A stretch of 11,643 bases of DNA from NCBI GenBank assembly GCA_023424585.1, contig JAFADT010000636.1, positions 1 to 11,643 of the forward strand. The letters are read 5' to 3'. The stretch's first letter is position 1; every line of letters starts with the position of its first letter. The stretch is from Pseudomonadota bacterium (GTDB lineage Bacteria; Myxococcota; Myxococcia; Myxococcales; Myxococcaceae). The position numbers and the translations under genes were made by a program. Of the stretch, positions 1 to 6,445 are shown piece by piece. Under the pieces are notes generated by a model that was not told the origin of the DNA, made no database searches, and was given only the letters and a program-made list of their open reading frames with translations.

Positions 1-167
1 CACGCCACCTGGGACGGCTCCACGCCGACGAGCAGGGCGCGCACGCCCGCGACGTCCGTCTGCTCGAAGACGGGGGCGGACGGGTCGCCGGACTCGCCGA
101 TGCGAAGGTAGACGCCCGTGGTGCCCATGGAGAGGGGCACCGGACCCAGCTTGAGCAGGTGGAACAT
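1..167 (-). CDS. Unrecognised protein, N-terminal part only (runs off left edge)
   Basis: The ATG at 165-167 (minus strand) is preceded by an excellent ribosome binding site, AGGAGG, about 7 bases upstream, and the frame stays open to the window edge, giving the first 55 residues. The peptide starts MFHLLKLGPVPLSMG and continues with a short glycine/proline-rich stretch and then VAGVRALLVGVEPSQV. There is no signal peptide or clear membrane segment. I do not recognise the family. It lies 37 bp downstream of the response regulator on the same strand, so it is probably the third gene of the kaiC operon and may work with it, but that rests only on position. The strong Shine-Dalgarno makes the start secure. 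Confidence 0.6.
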   Translation of the reverse strand, partial: MFHLLKLGPVPLSMGTTGVYLRIGESGDPSAPVFEQTDVAGVRALLVGVEPSQVA

Positions 168-204
168 GGCGGCTCCTCCTCCGGGCGCGAGCGCGGCGCG
201 CGCC

Positions 205-594
205 TCACCCTCCCCGGACGCGGGAGTTGGCGTCCAGGGCCCTGCGCACCAGCCTCATCAGGGCGCGGATGTCGAACGGCTTCTGGAGGAACTCCATGCC
301 CGGGTATTGACGTTTGAGGCCGCTGACGTCCACGGCGCTCATGCCCAGCACGGGGATGTGGCGCAGCGCCGGGTCCTGCTGGAGGCGGGCGATGAGCGCG
401 GGGCCGTCCAGCACGGGCATCATCCAGTCCGTGAGCACCAGGTCCGGCCGCACCTCCGCCATGCGCTCCAGGGCCTCGCGGCCATGGGACGCCGTGAGCA
501 CGCGGTAGCCCTCCTCCCTGAGAAGGTCCGCGAGCGCCTCCAGGATGCCCTGTTCGTCGTCCACCACCAGCACGGTCTCGGTCGCGGGAACCAC
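205..594 (-). CDS. Single-domain response regulator (CheY-like receiver)
   Basis: A 129-residue stand-alone receiver domain with no output domain. The acidic pair is D12-D13 (LVVDDE), the phospho-acceptor is D56 in LVLTDWMMP, the switch Ser is S86 in LGMSA and the conserved Lys is K105 in LQKPF, so all residues for Asp phosphorylation are present. The GTG start at 592-594 is preceded by GAGGA and lies 14 bp after the stop of the kaiC-like gene, implying co-transcription and probably functional coupling. The reading frame stays open far upstream through the kaiC gene, but that part is an out-of-frame shadow: the receiver homology begins right after this GTG. It probably acts by protein-protein contact, as CheY and Spo0F do. 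The cognate kinase is not in the window. Confidence 0.9.
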   Translation of the reverse strand: MVPATETVLVVDDEQGILEALADLLREEGYRVLTASHGREALERMAEVRPDLVLTDWMMPVLDGPALIARLQQDPALRHIPVLGMSAVDVSGLKRQYPGMEFLQKPFDIRALMRLVRRALDANSRVRGG

Positions 595-608
595 GGGTCC
601 TCTGGGGG

Positions 609-2081
609 TCAGGAGTGGTTGCCCGGGAAGCGGGCGATGCCGGTGAGCAGCAGCTCGGGCGACGGCTGGAAGGGCGGCTGGATTTCGATTCCCTGGGAGG
701 TGATGTGGAACTCGCGCAGCGACGGGTCGTAGTCCGCGTCGCGCAGCTTGAAGATGGAGAGCAGCCGCCGCAGGCGGCCATTGAGTTCCAGGTGGCGCAT
801 GAACAGCAGGTTCTCCGCCACGCCGGACAGGCCCGTTCCCAGGGGGACGTCCATGTCCGGGCCGAAGAGGCGCGGCGTTTCCAGCGTGAAGACGGTCGTC
901 ACCCCGTGGCGTCGCAATTCCTGCGTGAGCGCGGCGAAGAAGGGGCTGATGCGCGCCGGCTCGTGGGTGGTCTCCACCATGGCGCTCAGCCCGTCCACGA
1001 ACAGGCGCTTCACGTCGCGCCTGCGCACGTCCTCCAGCATCGCGTGCGCCACCAGGTCCAGGTTGCACTCGGCGGGCATGTTCCACTGGAGCACCAGCCG
1101 GCCGTCCTTCACCGCGCTGCCCAGGGACAGCCCCACGTTGGCCGTCTTGTGCAGCAGCCGGTCCGGCCCCTCGTAGAAGCTCACCATCAGGCCGGGCTCG
1201 CCCAGGCGCAGGCCCTCCGCCAGGTGGCTGGCGCCCAGGAGCGTCTTGCCGCAGCCTGGCGGCCCCATGACCAGCGTGGTGGACGCCGCGGCGATGCCCT
1301 CCGGAATCATGGCGTCCAGCGTAGGCACGCCGAAGCGCACGCGCTGCGTGCCCCAGTCCGGCGGCTGCGCGCGGCTGACCAGGGTCTCCAGGCGGGGGAA
1401 CACCTCCAGGCCCGCCTCGGAGATGCGGAAGTGGTGCGCGCCGTTGAGGCTGGCGCTGCCCCGGAACTTGCGCACCTGTAGCTCGCGCCAGGAGCGCATG
1501 GCCGCCGTGCGCTCGCGCAGCTCCAGGATGCCGTCCACCATGGTGTACTCCGGGTGCACGGTGGGGCCCACGCTGCTCGTGAGCAGGAGCGCGGTGAAGC
1601 GCGACAGGCCGGCGGACACCTGGAGCTCGTGGATGAACTTCTTGAAGTCGCGGCTGCTGCCCGCGGCCTCCTGCGCCTGCACCAGGCCGTCCAGCACCAG
1701 GATGCCCGCGCCGTGGTTGCGCATCTCCCGGCGCAGGAGCTCCAGGAGGCCCGGCAGCCCCTGCTCCTCCAGCATGCGGAAGCCGCTGACGTAGTAGATG
1801 CGCTGCGGCAGCTGGGTGGCGTCGAAGAACGCCATGCTGCGCAGGTTCGCCAGCATGCGCGAGTGCGACTCGGCCAGGAGCGTCACGTACAGGCAGCGCG
1901 TGCCCTGGCGCGCCTGCGAGTAGCACAGCTGGTTGGCGAAGATGGTCTTCCCCGCGCCGGGCTCCCCCACCACGATGTAGACGCCTGAGGCCACCAGGCC
2001 ACCGCCCAGGATGGGGTCCAGTCCGGGCACACCTGTCGCGATGCGCTCGAAGACGGGGGGGTGCTGCTCGCTAGGGGACAT
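609..2081 (-). CDS. kaiC: KaiC-like two-domain RecA-fold ATPase
   Basis: 490 residues, close to cyanobacterial KaiC (519), with two tandem RecA-like domains. Domain 1 (about 10-240) has Walker A GEPGAGKT at 39-46 and a Walker B-like strand GILVLDGL at 126-133. Domain 2 (about 245-475) has Walker A GPPGCGKT at 273-280, a YEG in place of the usual YEE near 303-305, and Walker B-like RLFVDGLS at 359-366. The C-terminal stretch LELNGRLRRLLSIFKLRD (about 431-448) is a clear KaiC domain-2 signature, as is REFHI at 456-460. By eye, the autophosphorylation pair S431-T432 of Synechococcus KaiC corresponds to S419-G420, so the Thr site appears lost. An in-frame TGA lies 9 bases before the ATG, so no longer start is possible; the Shine-Dalgarno is weak. 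No kaiA or kaiB is present, so a signalling or stress role with the adjacent response regulator is likelier than a cyanobacterial-type clock. That is inference. Confidence 0.9.
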   Translation of the reverse strand: MSPSEQHPPVFERIATGVPGLDPILGGGLVASGVYIVVGEPGAGKTIFANQLCYSQARQGTRCLYVTLLAESHSRMLANLRSMAFFDATQLPQRIYYVSGFRMLEEQGLPGLLELLRREMRNHGAGILVLDGLVQAQEAAGSSRDFKKFIHELQVSAGLSRFTALLLTSSVGPTVHPEYTMVDGILELRERTAAMRSWRELQVRKFRGSASLNGAHHFRISEAGLEVFPRLETLVSRAQPPDWGTQRVRFGVPTLDAMIPEGIAAASTTLVMGPPGCGKTLLGASHLAEGLRLGEPGLMVSFYEGPDRLLHKTANVGLSLGSAVKDGRLVLQWNMPAECNLDLVAHAMLEDVRRRDVKRLFVDGLSAMVETTHEPARISPFFAALTQELRRHGVTTVFTLETPRLFGPDMDVPLGTGLSGVAENLLFMRHLELNGRLRRLLSIFKLRDADYDPSLREFHITSQGIEIQPPFQPSPELLLTGIARFPGNHS

Positions 2082-2166
2082 GGCGACCGCTCATACCGTA
2101 AAACCCGAGGCGTCGCCCTGGGAGATTCACGCCGGGGCCCGCTGCCCCCCTGGGAGAGCCCTCACC
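2082..2166. promoter_or_regulatory. Divergent promoter region between kaiC-like and atoE genes
   Basis: These 85 bp separate the kaiC-like ATG (minus strand) from the preferred GTG start of the transporter (plus strand). The segment holds an AT-rich patch (TCATACCGTAAAA, 2090-2102) unusual for this DNA and a good place for a -10 element. If the transporter started at the alternative ATG at 2080, the two start codons would overlap head to head and no spacer would remain for promoters. I could not fix -35/-10 elements with certainty. Confidence 0.4.
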
Positions 2167-3513
2167 GTGGAAACCCTCGTGCGGTTCGCCGAAGGCCTGG
2201 GCCGCTTCTCCGCGCGCTTCGTCCCCAGCGCCTTCGCCATCGCGGTGCTCCTCACCCTGCTCACCATGGCGCTGGCCCTGGGCTGGGTGGGCACCACGCC
2301 GCCCGCGGTGCTGGACGCGTGGGGCGGCGGCTTCTGGGAGCTGCTCACCTTCTCCATGCAGATGGCGCTGGTGATGTTCACCGGCTACCTGCTCGCCCTC
2401 ACCGCGCCGGTGAAGGCGCTGCTCGAAGGCGTCGCGAGCCTGCCCCGGAGCCCCCGGAGCGCCACCGCGCTGATGGCGGCGGTGTCCATGGCGCTCGCGT
2501 ACTTCAACTGGGGCCTGTCGCTGGTCGCCAGCGCCATGCTGGTGCGCTTCATCGCGCGCAGGCGGCCGGACGTGGACTACCGGCTCCTGGTGGCGTGCGC
2601 CTACTTTGGCCTGGGCGCCACGTGGCACGCGGGCCTGTCCGCCTCCGCCCCGCTGCTCGTGGCGACGCCGGGCCACTTCCTGGAGAAGCAGCTGGGGGTC
2701 ATCCCCATCGACCGGACGCTCTTCTCCCCCTTCAACGTGGGCCTCACGCTGGCCGCGGTGGCGCTGCTCACGGCGCTGGCGTGGGCGCTGCACCCGGCAC
2801 CGGAGCGCACCGTGCGCGTGGAGCCCCGGGTGCTGGAGAAGCTGGGCGACTTCGTCCCGCCCAAGAAGCCGCACGGGAGGCTGAGCCCCGCGGAGTGGCT
2901 GGACCACGCCTGGCTGCTCAACGTCCTCTTCGGCGTGCTGGGGCTCGCGTGGTTCGCGCGGCACCTGTGGCTCCACGGCGGCTGGAAGGCGCTCAACCTC
3001 AACGTGGTGAACTTCACGTTCCTCACGCTGGCGGTGCTGCTGCACGGCACGCCCGCGCGGCTGCTCAAGGCGAGCGAGGAGGCCGCGAGCGTGCTGCACG
3101 GCATCGTGCTGCAGTTCCCGCTGTACGCGGGCATCTACGGCATCTTCAAGGCCACGGGGCTCACGGACCGCATCGGGGAGCTGTTCGTGTCGCTGTCCAC
3201 GCAGAAGACCTTCCCGGCCATCGTGTACCTCTACAGCGGCGTGGTGAACTACTTCGTGCCCTCCGGCGGCTCCAAGTGGGCCATCGAAGCGCCCTACCTG
3301 CTGGACGCGGCCGGGCGGCTGGGCGTGGCGCCGGAGAAGGTGGTGCTGGCGTATGCGTGGGGCGACATGGCCACGGACCTCATCCAGCCCTTCTGGGCGC
3401 TGCCGCTCCTGGCCGTGGCCCGCCTGGAGTTCAAGGACATCCTCGGCTTCCTCCTGGTGGCCTTCCTCGCGTACCTGCCGCTGGTGACGCTGGGCTTCTT
3501 CCTCTTCGGCTAG
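2167..3513 (+). CDS. atoE: Short-chain fatty acid transporter, AtoE family
   Basis: A polytopic inner-membrane permease of 448 residues (E. coli AtoE is about 440), expected to import acetoacetate, butyrate and related short-chain acids. Hydrophobic segments span about 20-42, 57-79, 100-126, 138-165, 188-208, 249-266, 276-292, 310-326, 350-365, 390-416 and 425-446. Family hallmarks are FNWGLSLV (113-120), QFPLYAGIYGI (316-326), NYFVPSGGSKWA (361-372) and WGDMATDLIQPFWALPLL (398-415). I chose the GTG at 2167 because GGGAGAG lies 8 bases upstream, the length then fits the family, and the upstream extension to the ATG at 2080 uses AT-ending codons (GCT, CAT, GTA, AAA, ATT, CCT, AGA) rare in the body of the gene. 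It is transcribed divergently from the kaiC-like operon. No acyl-CoA transferase or thiolase gene lies beside it, so the substrate is known only from the family. Confidence 0.88.
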   Translation: METLVRFAEGLGRFSARFVPSAFAIAVLLTLLTMALALGWVGTTPPAVLDAWGGGFWELLTFSMQMALVMFTGYLLALTAPVKALLEGVASLPRSPRSATALMAAVSMALAYFNWGLSLVASAMLVRFIARRRPDVDYRLLVACAYFGLGATWHAGLSASAPLLVATPGHFLEKQLGVIPIDRTLFSPFNVGLTLAAVALLTALAWALHPAPERTVRVEPRVLEKLGDFVPPKKPHGRLSPAEWLDHAWLLNVLFGVLGLAWFARHLWLHGGWKALNLNVVNFTFLTLAVLLHGTPARLLKASEEAASVLHGIVLQFPLYAGIYGIFKATGLTDRIGELFVSLSTQKTFPAIVYLYSGVVNYFVPSGGSKWAIEAPYLLDAAGRLGVAPEKVVLAYAWGDMATDLIQPFWALPLLAVARLEFKDILGFLLVAFLAYLPLVTLGFFLFG

Positions 3514-3516
3514 CGC

Positions 3517-3536
3517 GGCGTCCCCGGCGGGGCGCC
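3517..3536 (+). terminator. GC-rich hairpin just after the atoE stop codon
   Basis: GGCG-t-CCCC pairs with GGGG-CGCC around a GGC loop, starting 4 bases after the TAG. No T-tract follows, so it may be a weak terminator or an mRNA 3'-end stabiliser. Confidence 0.35.
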
Positions 3537-3585
3537 CGCTCGGGGAATGGCCCGGGATGTTTCATGGTAGACAGGCACACCGAGG

Positions 3586-3604
3586 GGCCGGACGTGGGCC
3601 GGCC
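3586..3604 (+). other. Inverted repeat in leader of the secreted-protein gene
   Basis: GGCCGG (3586-3591) and CCGGCC (3599-3604) form a perfect 6-bp stem with a 7-base loop, ending about 14 bases before the GAGGGG Shine-Dalgarno of the next gene. It could be a leader hairpin or an operator. A TAGACA hexamer at 3568-3573, upstream of it, is a possible -10-like element. Confidence 0.3.
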
Positions 3605-3634
3605 GCCTTCAACTCATCGAGGGGACCCCAAGTC

Positions 3635-4138
3635 ATGAAGAGCGTGTTCAACGGAAGCGTGCTGTGCGCGGTGCTGGGTGTGGCGACGGTGGCGGGTGCA
3701 CAGGAGGCGGCGGCGCCGGCGGCGGAGTCCGTGAAGGCCCCCAGCGCGGACGCGGTGCGCGACACCTGGAACTACTTCTACAAGGGCCAGGGCCAGGGTC
3801 CCGTGCTGGTGGAGGCCAAGCTCTGCACGGACGTGGCCAAGGACGGCCCCAACAAGTACGAGTGCACCGCCGAGGTGGGCCCCGAGGGCGTCAAGGCGGG
3901 CACCAACGTGCTGCTGTGGCAGAGCTACCTGGTGCCCCAGGGCGACTCCATCGACGACCTGACGGTGCAGGTAAAGCAGGGCACCACCGTGCGCGAGACG
4001 AAGGACGTGAAGGTGAAGGGCGAGGGCTGGCGCGCCCGTCAGTGGACCGGCGTGCGGCTGCCCAAGCCCGGCGCATGGACCGTGTCCGTCATGCGCGGCG
4101 ACCAGGTGCTCAAGGAGGTGCAGGTGAAGGTGCTGTAG
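3635..4138 (+). CDS. Small secreted protein of unknown function
   Basis: 167 residues starting at an ATG preceded by GAGGGG (3619-3624, 10-base spacing). Residues 1-22 form a Sec signal peptide: Lys2, then a hydrophobic core, with a predicted cut after AGA22 before Gln23. The cysteine in the signal (C11) is not in a lipobox. After an Ala/Pro-rich linker (23-40) comes a soluble, probably mostly beta domain. C64 and C77 are the only mature cysteines and may form a disulfide outside the cytoplasm. The end (WTGVRLPKPGAWTVSV, then a charged strand EVQVKV) resembles the closing strands of immunoglobulin-like or DUF2914-type domains, an impression only. It follows atoE on the same strand after a 121-bp gap that has its own hairpins, so it is probably a separate unit. 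Location should be periplasm or cell exterior; function is unknown. Confidence 0.82.
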   Translation: MKSVFNGSVLCAVLGVATVAGAQEAAAPAAESVKAPSADAVRDTWNYFYKGQGQGPVLVEAKLCTDVAKDGPNKYECTAEVGPEGVKAGTNVLLWQSYLVPQGDSIDDLTVQVKQGTTVRETKDVKVKGEGWRARQWTGVRLPKPGAWTVSVMRGDQVLKEVQVKVL

Positions 4139-4171
4139 TCCCTCGCCCGCGCCCTCCAGCCCCTGCGGCAC

Positions 4172-4207
4172 CGACGCCCGCCCGGGACCTCTCCCAGGCG
4201 GGCGTCG
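4172..4207 (+). terminator. Long stem-loop after the secreted-protein gene
   Basis: An 11-bp perfect stem (CGACGCCCGCC at 4172-4182 with its complement at 4197-4207) continues, after one C-A mismatch, into GGGA/TCCC around a CCTC loop. It starts 34 bp after the stop codon. No T-tract follows, so it may act with Rho or as a 3'-end stabiliser. Confidence 0.5.
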
Positions 4208-4270
4208 CCGTTCACGGGCAGGGAGGCGCGGGGCTGGCGCGAGTGATGACTTTCGCGCGGTCCAGGAGCC

Positions 4271-4294
4271 CGCCCGGGTGTCTGGGCGATTTTT
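4271..4294 (+). terminator. Hairpin plus T-tract
   Basis: CGCCC (4271-4275) pairs with GGGCG (4284-4288), optionally extended by a G-T pair, and is followed directly by ATTTTT. This is the classic intrinsic-terminator layout on the plus strand and probably ends the transcript of the secreted-protein gene. Confidence 0.5.
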
Positions 4295-4406
4295 CACCCT
4301 GACCCGCCCCCGGAGCAGGAGTTTTTTCAGACAGGAGGACAGTCCCCCGGGCCACGCGGGAGGGGTCCTGCCGGCTTCCCGAGGGGACACCTTTGCCAGG
4401 CCACGT

Positions 4407-4422
4407 TGGCCGTGCGCTTGCA
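4407..4422 (+). promoter_or_regulatory. Candidate sigma-54 (-24/-12) promoter
   Basis: TGGC (4407-4410) and TTGCA (4418-4422) place the invariant GG and GC exactly 10 bases apart, as in the sigma-54 consensus (TGGCACG-N4-TTGCA). Positions between them depart from consensus (CCGT where CACG is preferred). The predicted transcription start, near 4433, lies about 30 bases before the GTG start of the lipoprotein gene, leaving room for its GGGGGAG Shine-Dalgarno (4449-4455). Such promoters need an enhancer-binding activator; none is encoded here. Confidence 0.45.
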
Positions 4423-4464
4423 CAAGGACCTGGGCGCGGTTGAAGGGCGGGGGAGTCGGGGTAG

Positions 4465-5874
4465 GTGGTGCTGGGACCGGGACGGGGGGCGGCGGTGGCG
4501 TGGTTTCGGATGGCGGTGTGCGTGGGGGGACTCTTCCTCGTGGGGTGCGGGGAAGCCCGGGCCACGGCACCGCGCATCCCGGTGCTCGGCGAGGTGGGCG
4601 GACAGGAAGCGCGAGCGGGCGAGGAGGCCCACGTGTGGTCGCGGAGCCTGAGGGTTGGGGCCCCCCAGGCGCCGCACGCGGTGGTGACCTCCGACGGAGA
4701 CGTCCTCGTCGCGGCGACCTATCAAGAGCCGATGGACCTGGGGGCGGGTCCCCTGCCCTTCAATCGCGACGTGGTGGCGCCCCACCTGCTGGTGGCGCGG
4801 TACTCGCCAGACGGCACGCTGAGGTGGGCGCGCGGCTGGACGCCCCGGCACGCGACGCGTGCGCGCGTGGGCGGGCTGGCGGTGGACGCCGAGGGTCATG
4901 TCTTCCTCACGGGCCTGTCCGCGGGCTTCAGCAGCGACGGCGCCACGCTGCCAGAGGGGCCGTTCCTGGCCCGGCTGGACGGCGGCGGCGCGCTGGACTG
5001 GGTGCGCGCGCTGCCGGGGGAGGGGCCGGTGGCGGTGAACGGCGTGGCGGCCACCCCGGACGGCGGCGCGGTGCTGGTGGGGGACTTCTCCGGCGCGCGC
5101 GATCTGGGAGAGGGCTTGAAGACCGCGCCTCGCGGCCGGCACGCGGGCTTCGCGCTGCGCGTGGGGCCTCGGGGCGAGCAGCGCTGGAGCCGCGTGTGGA
5201 TGCCCGCGGGCGAGGGCGAGGTCTCCGCGCGGGCGGTGGCGGTGGATGTCTTTGGCGACGTGCACGTGGTGGGTGGCTACGCGGGGGCGGTGTCCCTTGG
5301 CGACGCCACCTTCGTCACCGTGCGCCAGCACACGCCCTTCGTGGTGAAGCTCACGCGCGACGGCGAGCACGTCTGGAGTCACGACGTGCGAGGCACGGAC
5401 GGCACGGCGGTGTCGGTGGCCGTGGGGGCGGACCGCGTCTTCGTGGGCGGCGGGTTCAGCGGCCGGCTGTACTTCCGGGACACCTTCCACCGCGCGGACT
5501 CGCGCGACGGCTTCCTGCTGGCCTACGACGCGCGCGGCGGCCAGCGGTGGGCGCGCACCTTCCCCGCCGGCGCGCCCCTCGTCGCCACGGACGACGCGGG
5601 CCAGGTGACGGTGGCGGGAGGCCATGACGGCGGCCTCGCCCTGGGCGGAGGAGCCCTGCCGCCCGGCCTGTACGTCGCGAAGCTGTTGCCGGAAGAGGGC
5701 GCCGCGCTCTGGGTGCGCGGGTTCGCGAGCCCCAACGCCGTGGCCCAGGCCCGGGCCGTGAGCGTGGACGCGTTCGGGGGCGTGCTGCTCGCCGGCGGCT
5801 TCAGCCGGCCCGCCCCGGAGGACGGGCCGTCGCGGCGGCTTCAGGATGGCTTCGTGCTCAAGCTGAACCCTTGA
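4465..5874 (+). CDS. Lipoprotein with a predicted seven-bladed beta-propeller
   Basis: 469 residues from a GTG preceded by GGGGGAG (4449-4455). A lipoprotein signal ends in the lipobox LVGC with Cys28 as the lipidation site. An in-frame GTG at 4492 would give a tidier signal peptide (Arg5, Cys18) and is an equally possible start; the ATG at 4510 would leave no positive charge before the hydrophobic core. The rest is repetitive: units of about 54-63 residues contain VAVD..GDV.V.G, then GF.LKL..dG...W. Tryptophans recur at 58, 121, 179, 241, 304, 362 and 416. The last unit ends at GFVLKLNP without its Trp strand, while W58 sits alone at the N-terminus, so the two ends probably complete one blade (velcro closure). 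This matches SBBP-like propeller repeats, usually binding scaffolds in the envelope. No enzymatic motif is visible. The target is unknown, as is the membrane (outer is likely). Confidence 0.85.
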   Translation: MVLGPGRGAAVAWFRMAVCVGGLFLVGCGEARATAPRIPVLGEVGGQEARAGEEAHVWSRSLRVGAPQAPHAVVTSDGDVLVAATYQEPMDLGAGPLPFNRDVVAPHLLVARYSPDGTLRWARGWTPRHATRARVGGLAVDAEGHVFLTGLSAGFSSDGATLPEGPFLARLDGGGALDWVRALPGEGPVAVNGVAATPDGGAVLVGDFSGARDLGEGLKTAPRGRHAGFALRVGPRGEQRWSRVWMPAGEGEVSARAVAVDVFGDVHVVGGYAGAVSLGDATFVTVRQHTPFVVKLTRDGEHVWSHDVRGTDGTAVSVAVGADRVFVGGGFSGRLYFRDTFHRADSRDGFLLAYDARGGQRWARTFPAGAPLVATDDAGQVTVAGGHDGGLALGGGALPPGLYVAKLLPEEGAALWVRGFASPNAVAQARAVSVDAFGGVLLAGGFSRPAPEDGPSRRLQDGFVLKLNP

Positions 5875-5877
5875 AGC

Positions 5878-5904
5878 GGGCCTCAGCGGCGGGCCCTCAG
5901 GCCC
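5878..5904. terminator. Inverted repeat between convergent genes
   Basis: GGGCCT (5878-5883) and AGGCCC (5899-5904) flank a GGGCCC palindrome in the 22-bp space between the lipoprotein stop and the stop of the membrane-protein gene, overlapping the latter's TGA. It could end transcription in both directions; there is no T-tract. Confidence 0.3.
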
Positions 5905-6445
5905 CGATGCCCTCGGGGTCCGTGGCCAGCTCTCCGCCCAGGTGCATGCCCGTCTGGCAGCGGTAGTCCGTGATGAGCGACGCGGCCAGCACCTTCACGC
6001 CCACGAGCACATGCAGCGCCGCCGCCACGGGCGAGCGCCTCGCGTACCCCAGCACGAAGGGCGCCAGCACCGCGCCCAGGCCATAGGCGTAGTCCGCCAG
6101 CTCGTGCGCCTCGATGGGGATGAGCTTCGTGAGGCTCAGCCGGTAGTCCGTGAACAGCGACACGCCCACCGCCGCGCCGCCCAGGGCCCAGCCGGCCGCC
6201 TTCGCCGCGCGGTCGCCTGACGCGCTCCCCACCACCGCCAGCGCCGCCCCTCCCACGTAGTCCAGCACCGAGTGCACATCCTGCGGCACCCAGCGACGCA
6301 ACGGCAGCCGGCCGAACAGCGGTCGCGACAGGATGCCCGCCGCCGCGCTGTGGTCCCGCAGCCGGCGCCACTCGCGACGCACGGCCCCCTCCGGGCGCGG
6401 AGGAACGGGGGGCAGCAGCGGTTCGGGGCCTCGGACCTCGTACAT
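5897..6445 (-). CDS. Small integral membrane protein, duplicated two-helix (SPW-like) unit
   Basis: 182 residues. The ATG at 6443-6445 has GAGAGGAG 7 bases upstream, which decides the start; the open frame further upstream lacks coding character. Residues 1-50 are a charged, proline-rich cytosolic tail. Four hydrophobic segments follow at about 58-75, 84-98, 114-134 and 139-158. The sequence is an internal duplication: H58-x3-D62-Y63 followed by LFTDYR (97-102) is repeated as H114-x3-D118-Y119 followed by LITDYR (157-162). This pattern, with KLIPIEAHELADY in the middle, recalls small bacterial membrane proteins of the SPW-repeat type, whose function is unknown. C163 and H168 lie just after the second copy. 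It is convergent with the lipoprotein gene (22-bp gap) and divergent from the cold-shock gene. Confidence 0.75.
   Translation of the reverse strand: MYEVRGPEPLLPPVPPRPEGAVRREWRRLRDHSAAAGILSRPLFGRLPLRRWVPQDVHSVLDYVGGAALAVVGSASGDRAAKAAGWALGGAAVGVSLFTDYRLSLTKLIPIEAHELADYAYGLGAVLAPFVLGYARRSPVAAALHVLVGVKVLAASLITDYRCQTGMHLGGELATDPEGIGA

Larger units (their letters stand above)
4139..4464. other. 326-bp intergenic region
   Basis: No credible gene is seen here; open frames crossing it lack start signals. It contains a long stem-loop (4172-4207), a short hairpin with a T-tract (4271-4294), a second run of six T at 4322-4327 with only a weak 4-bp stem before it, and a -24/-12-like promoter element (4407-4422). 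The left part looks like the end of the secreted-protein transcript and the right part like the promoter and leader of the lipoprotein gene. Confidence 0.6.

Noticed and set aside
595..1926. An N-terminal extension of about 440 residues fused to the response regulator
   Set aside because: This stretch is an out-of-frame reading of the kaiC-like gene, rich in Pro/Ala/Arg/His; receiver homology and a Shine-Dalgarno define the GTG start at 594.
2061..3638. Second plus-strand frame across the transporter gene
   Set aside because: Arg/Ala/Gly-rich shadow in the +2 frame; the AtoE frame carries all family motifs.
4298..4327. Second terminator before the six-T run
   Set aside because: The only stem is CCTG/CAGG with a 14-base loop, too weak to call; listed only as part of the intergenic description.
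4327..5625. Long minus-strand frame opposite the beta-propeller gene
   Set aside because: No family features and shadow-type composition; the plus strand has a lipobox and seven regular repeats.
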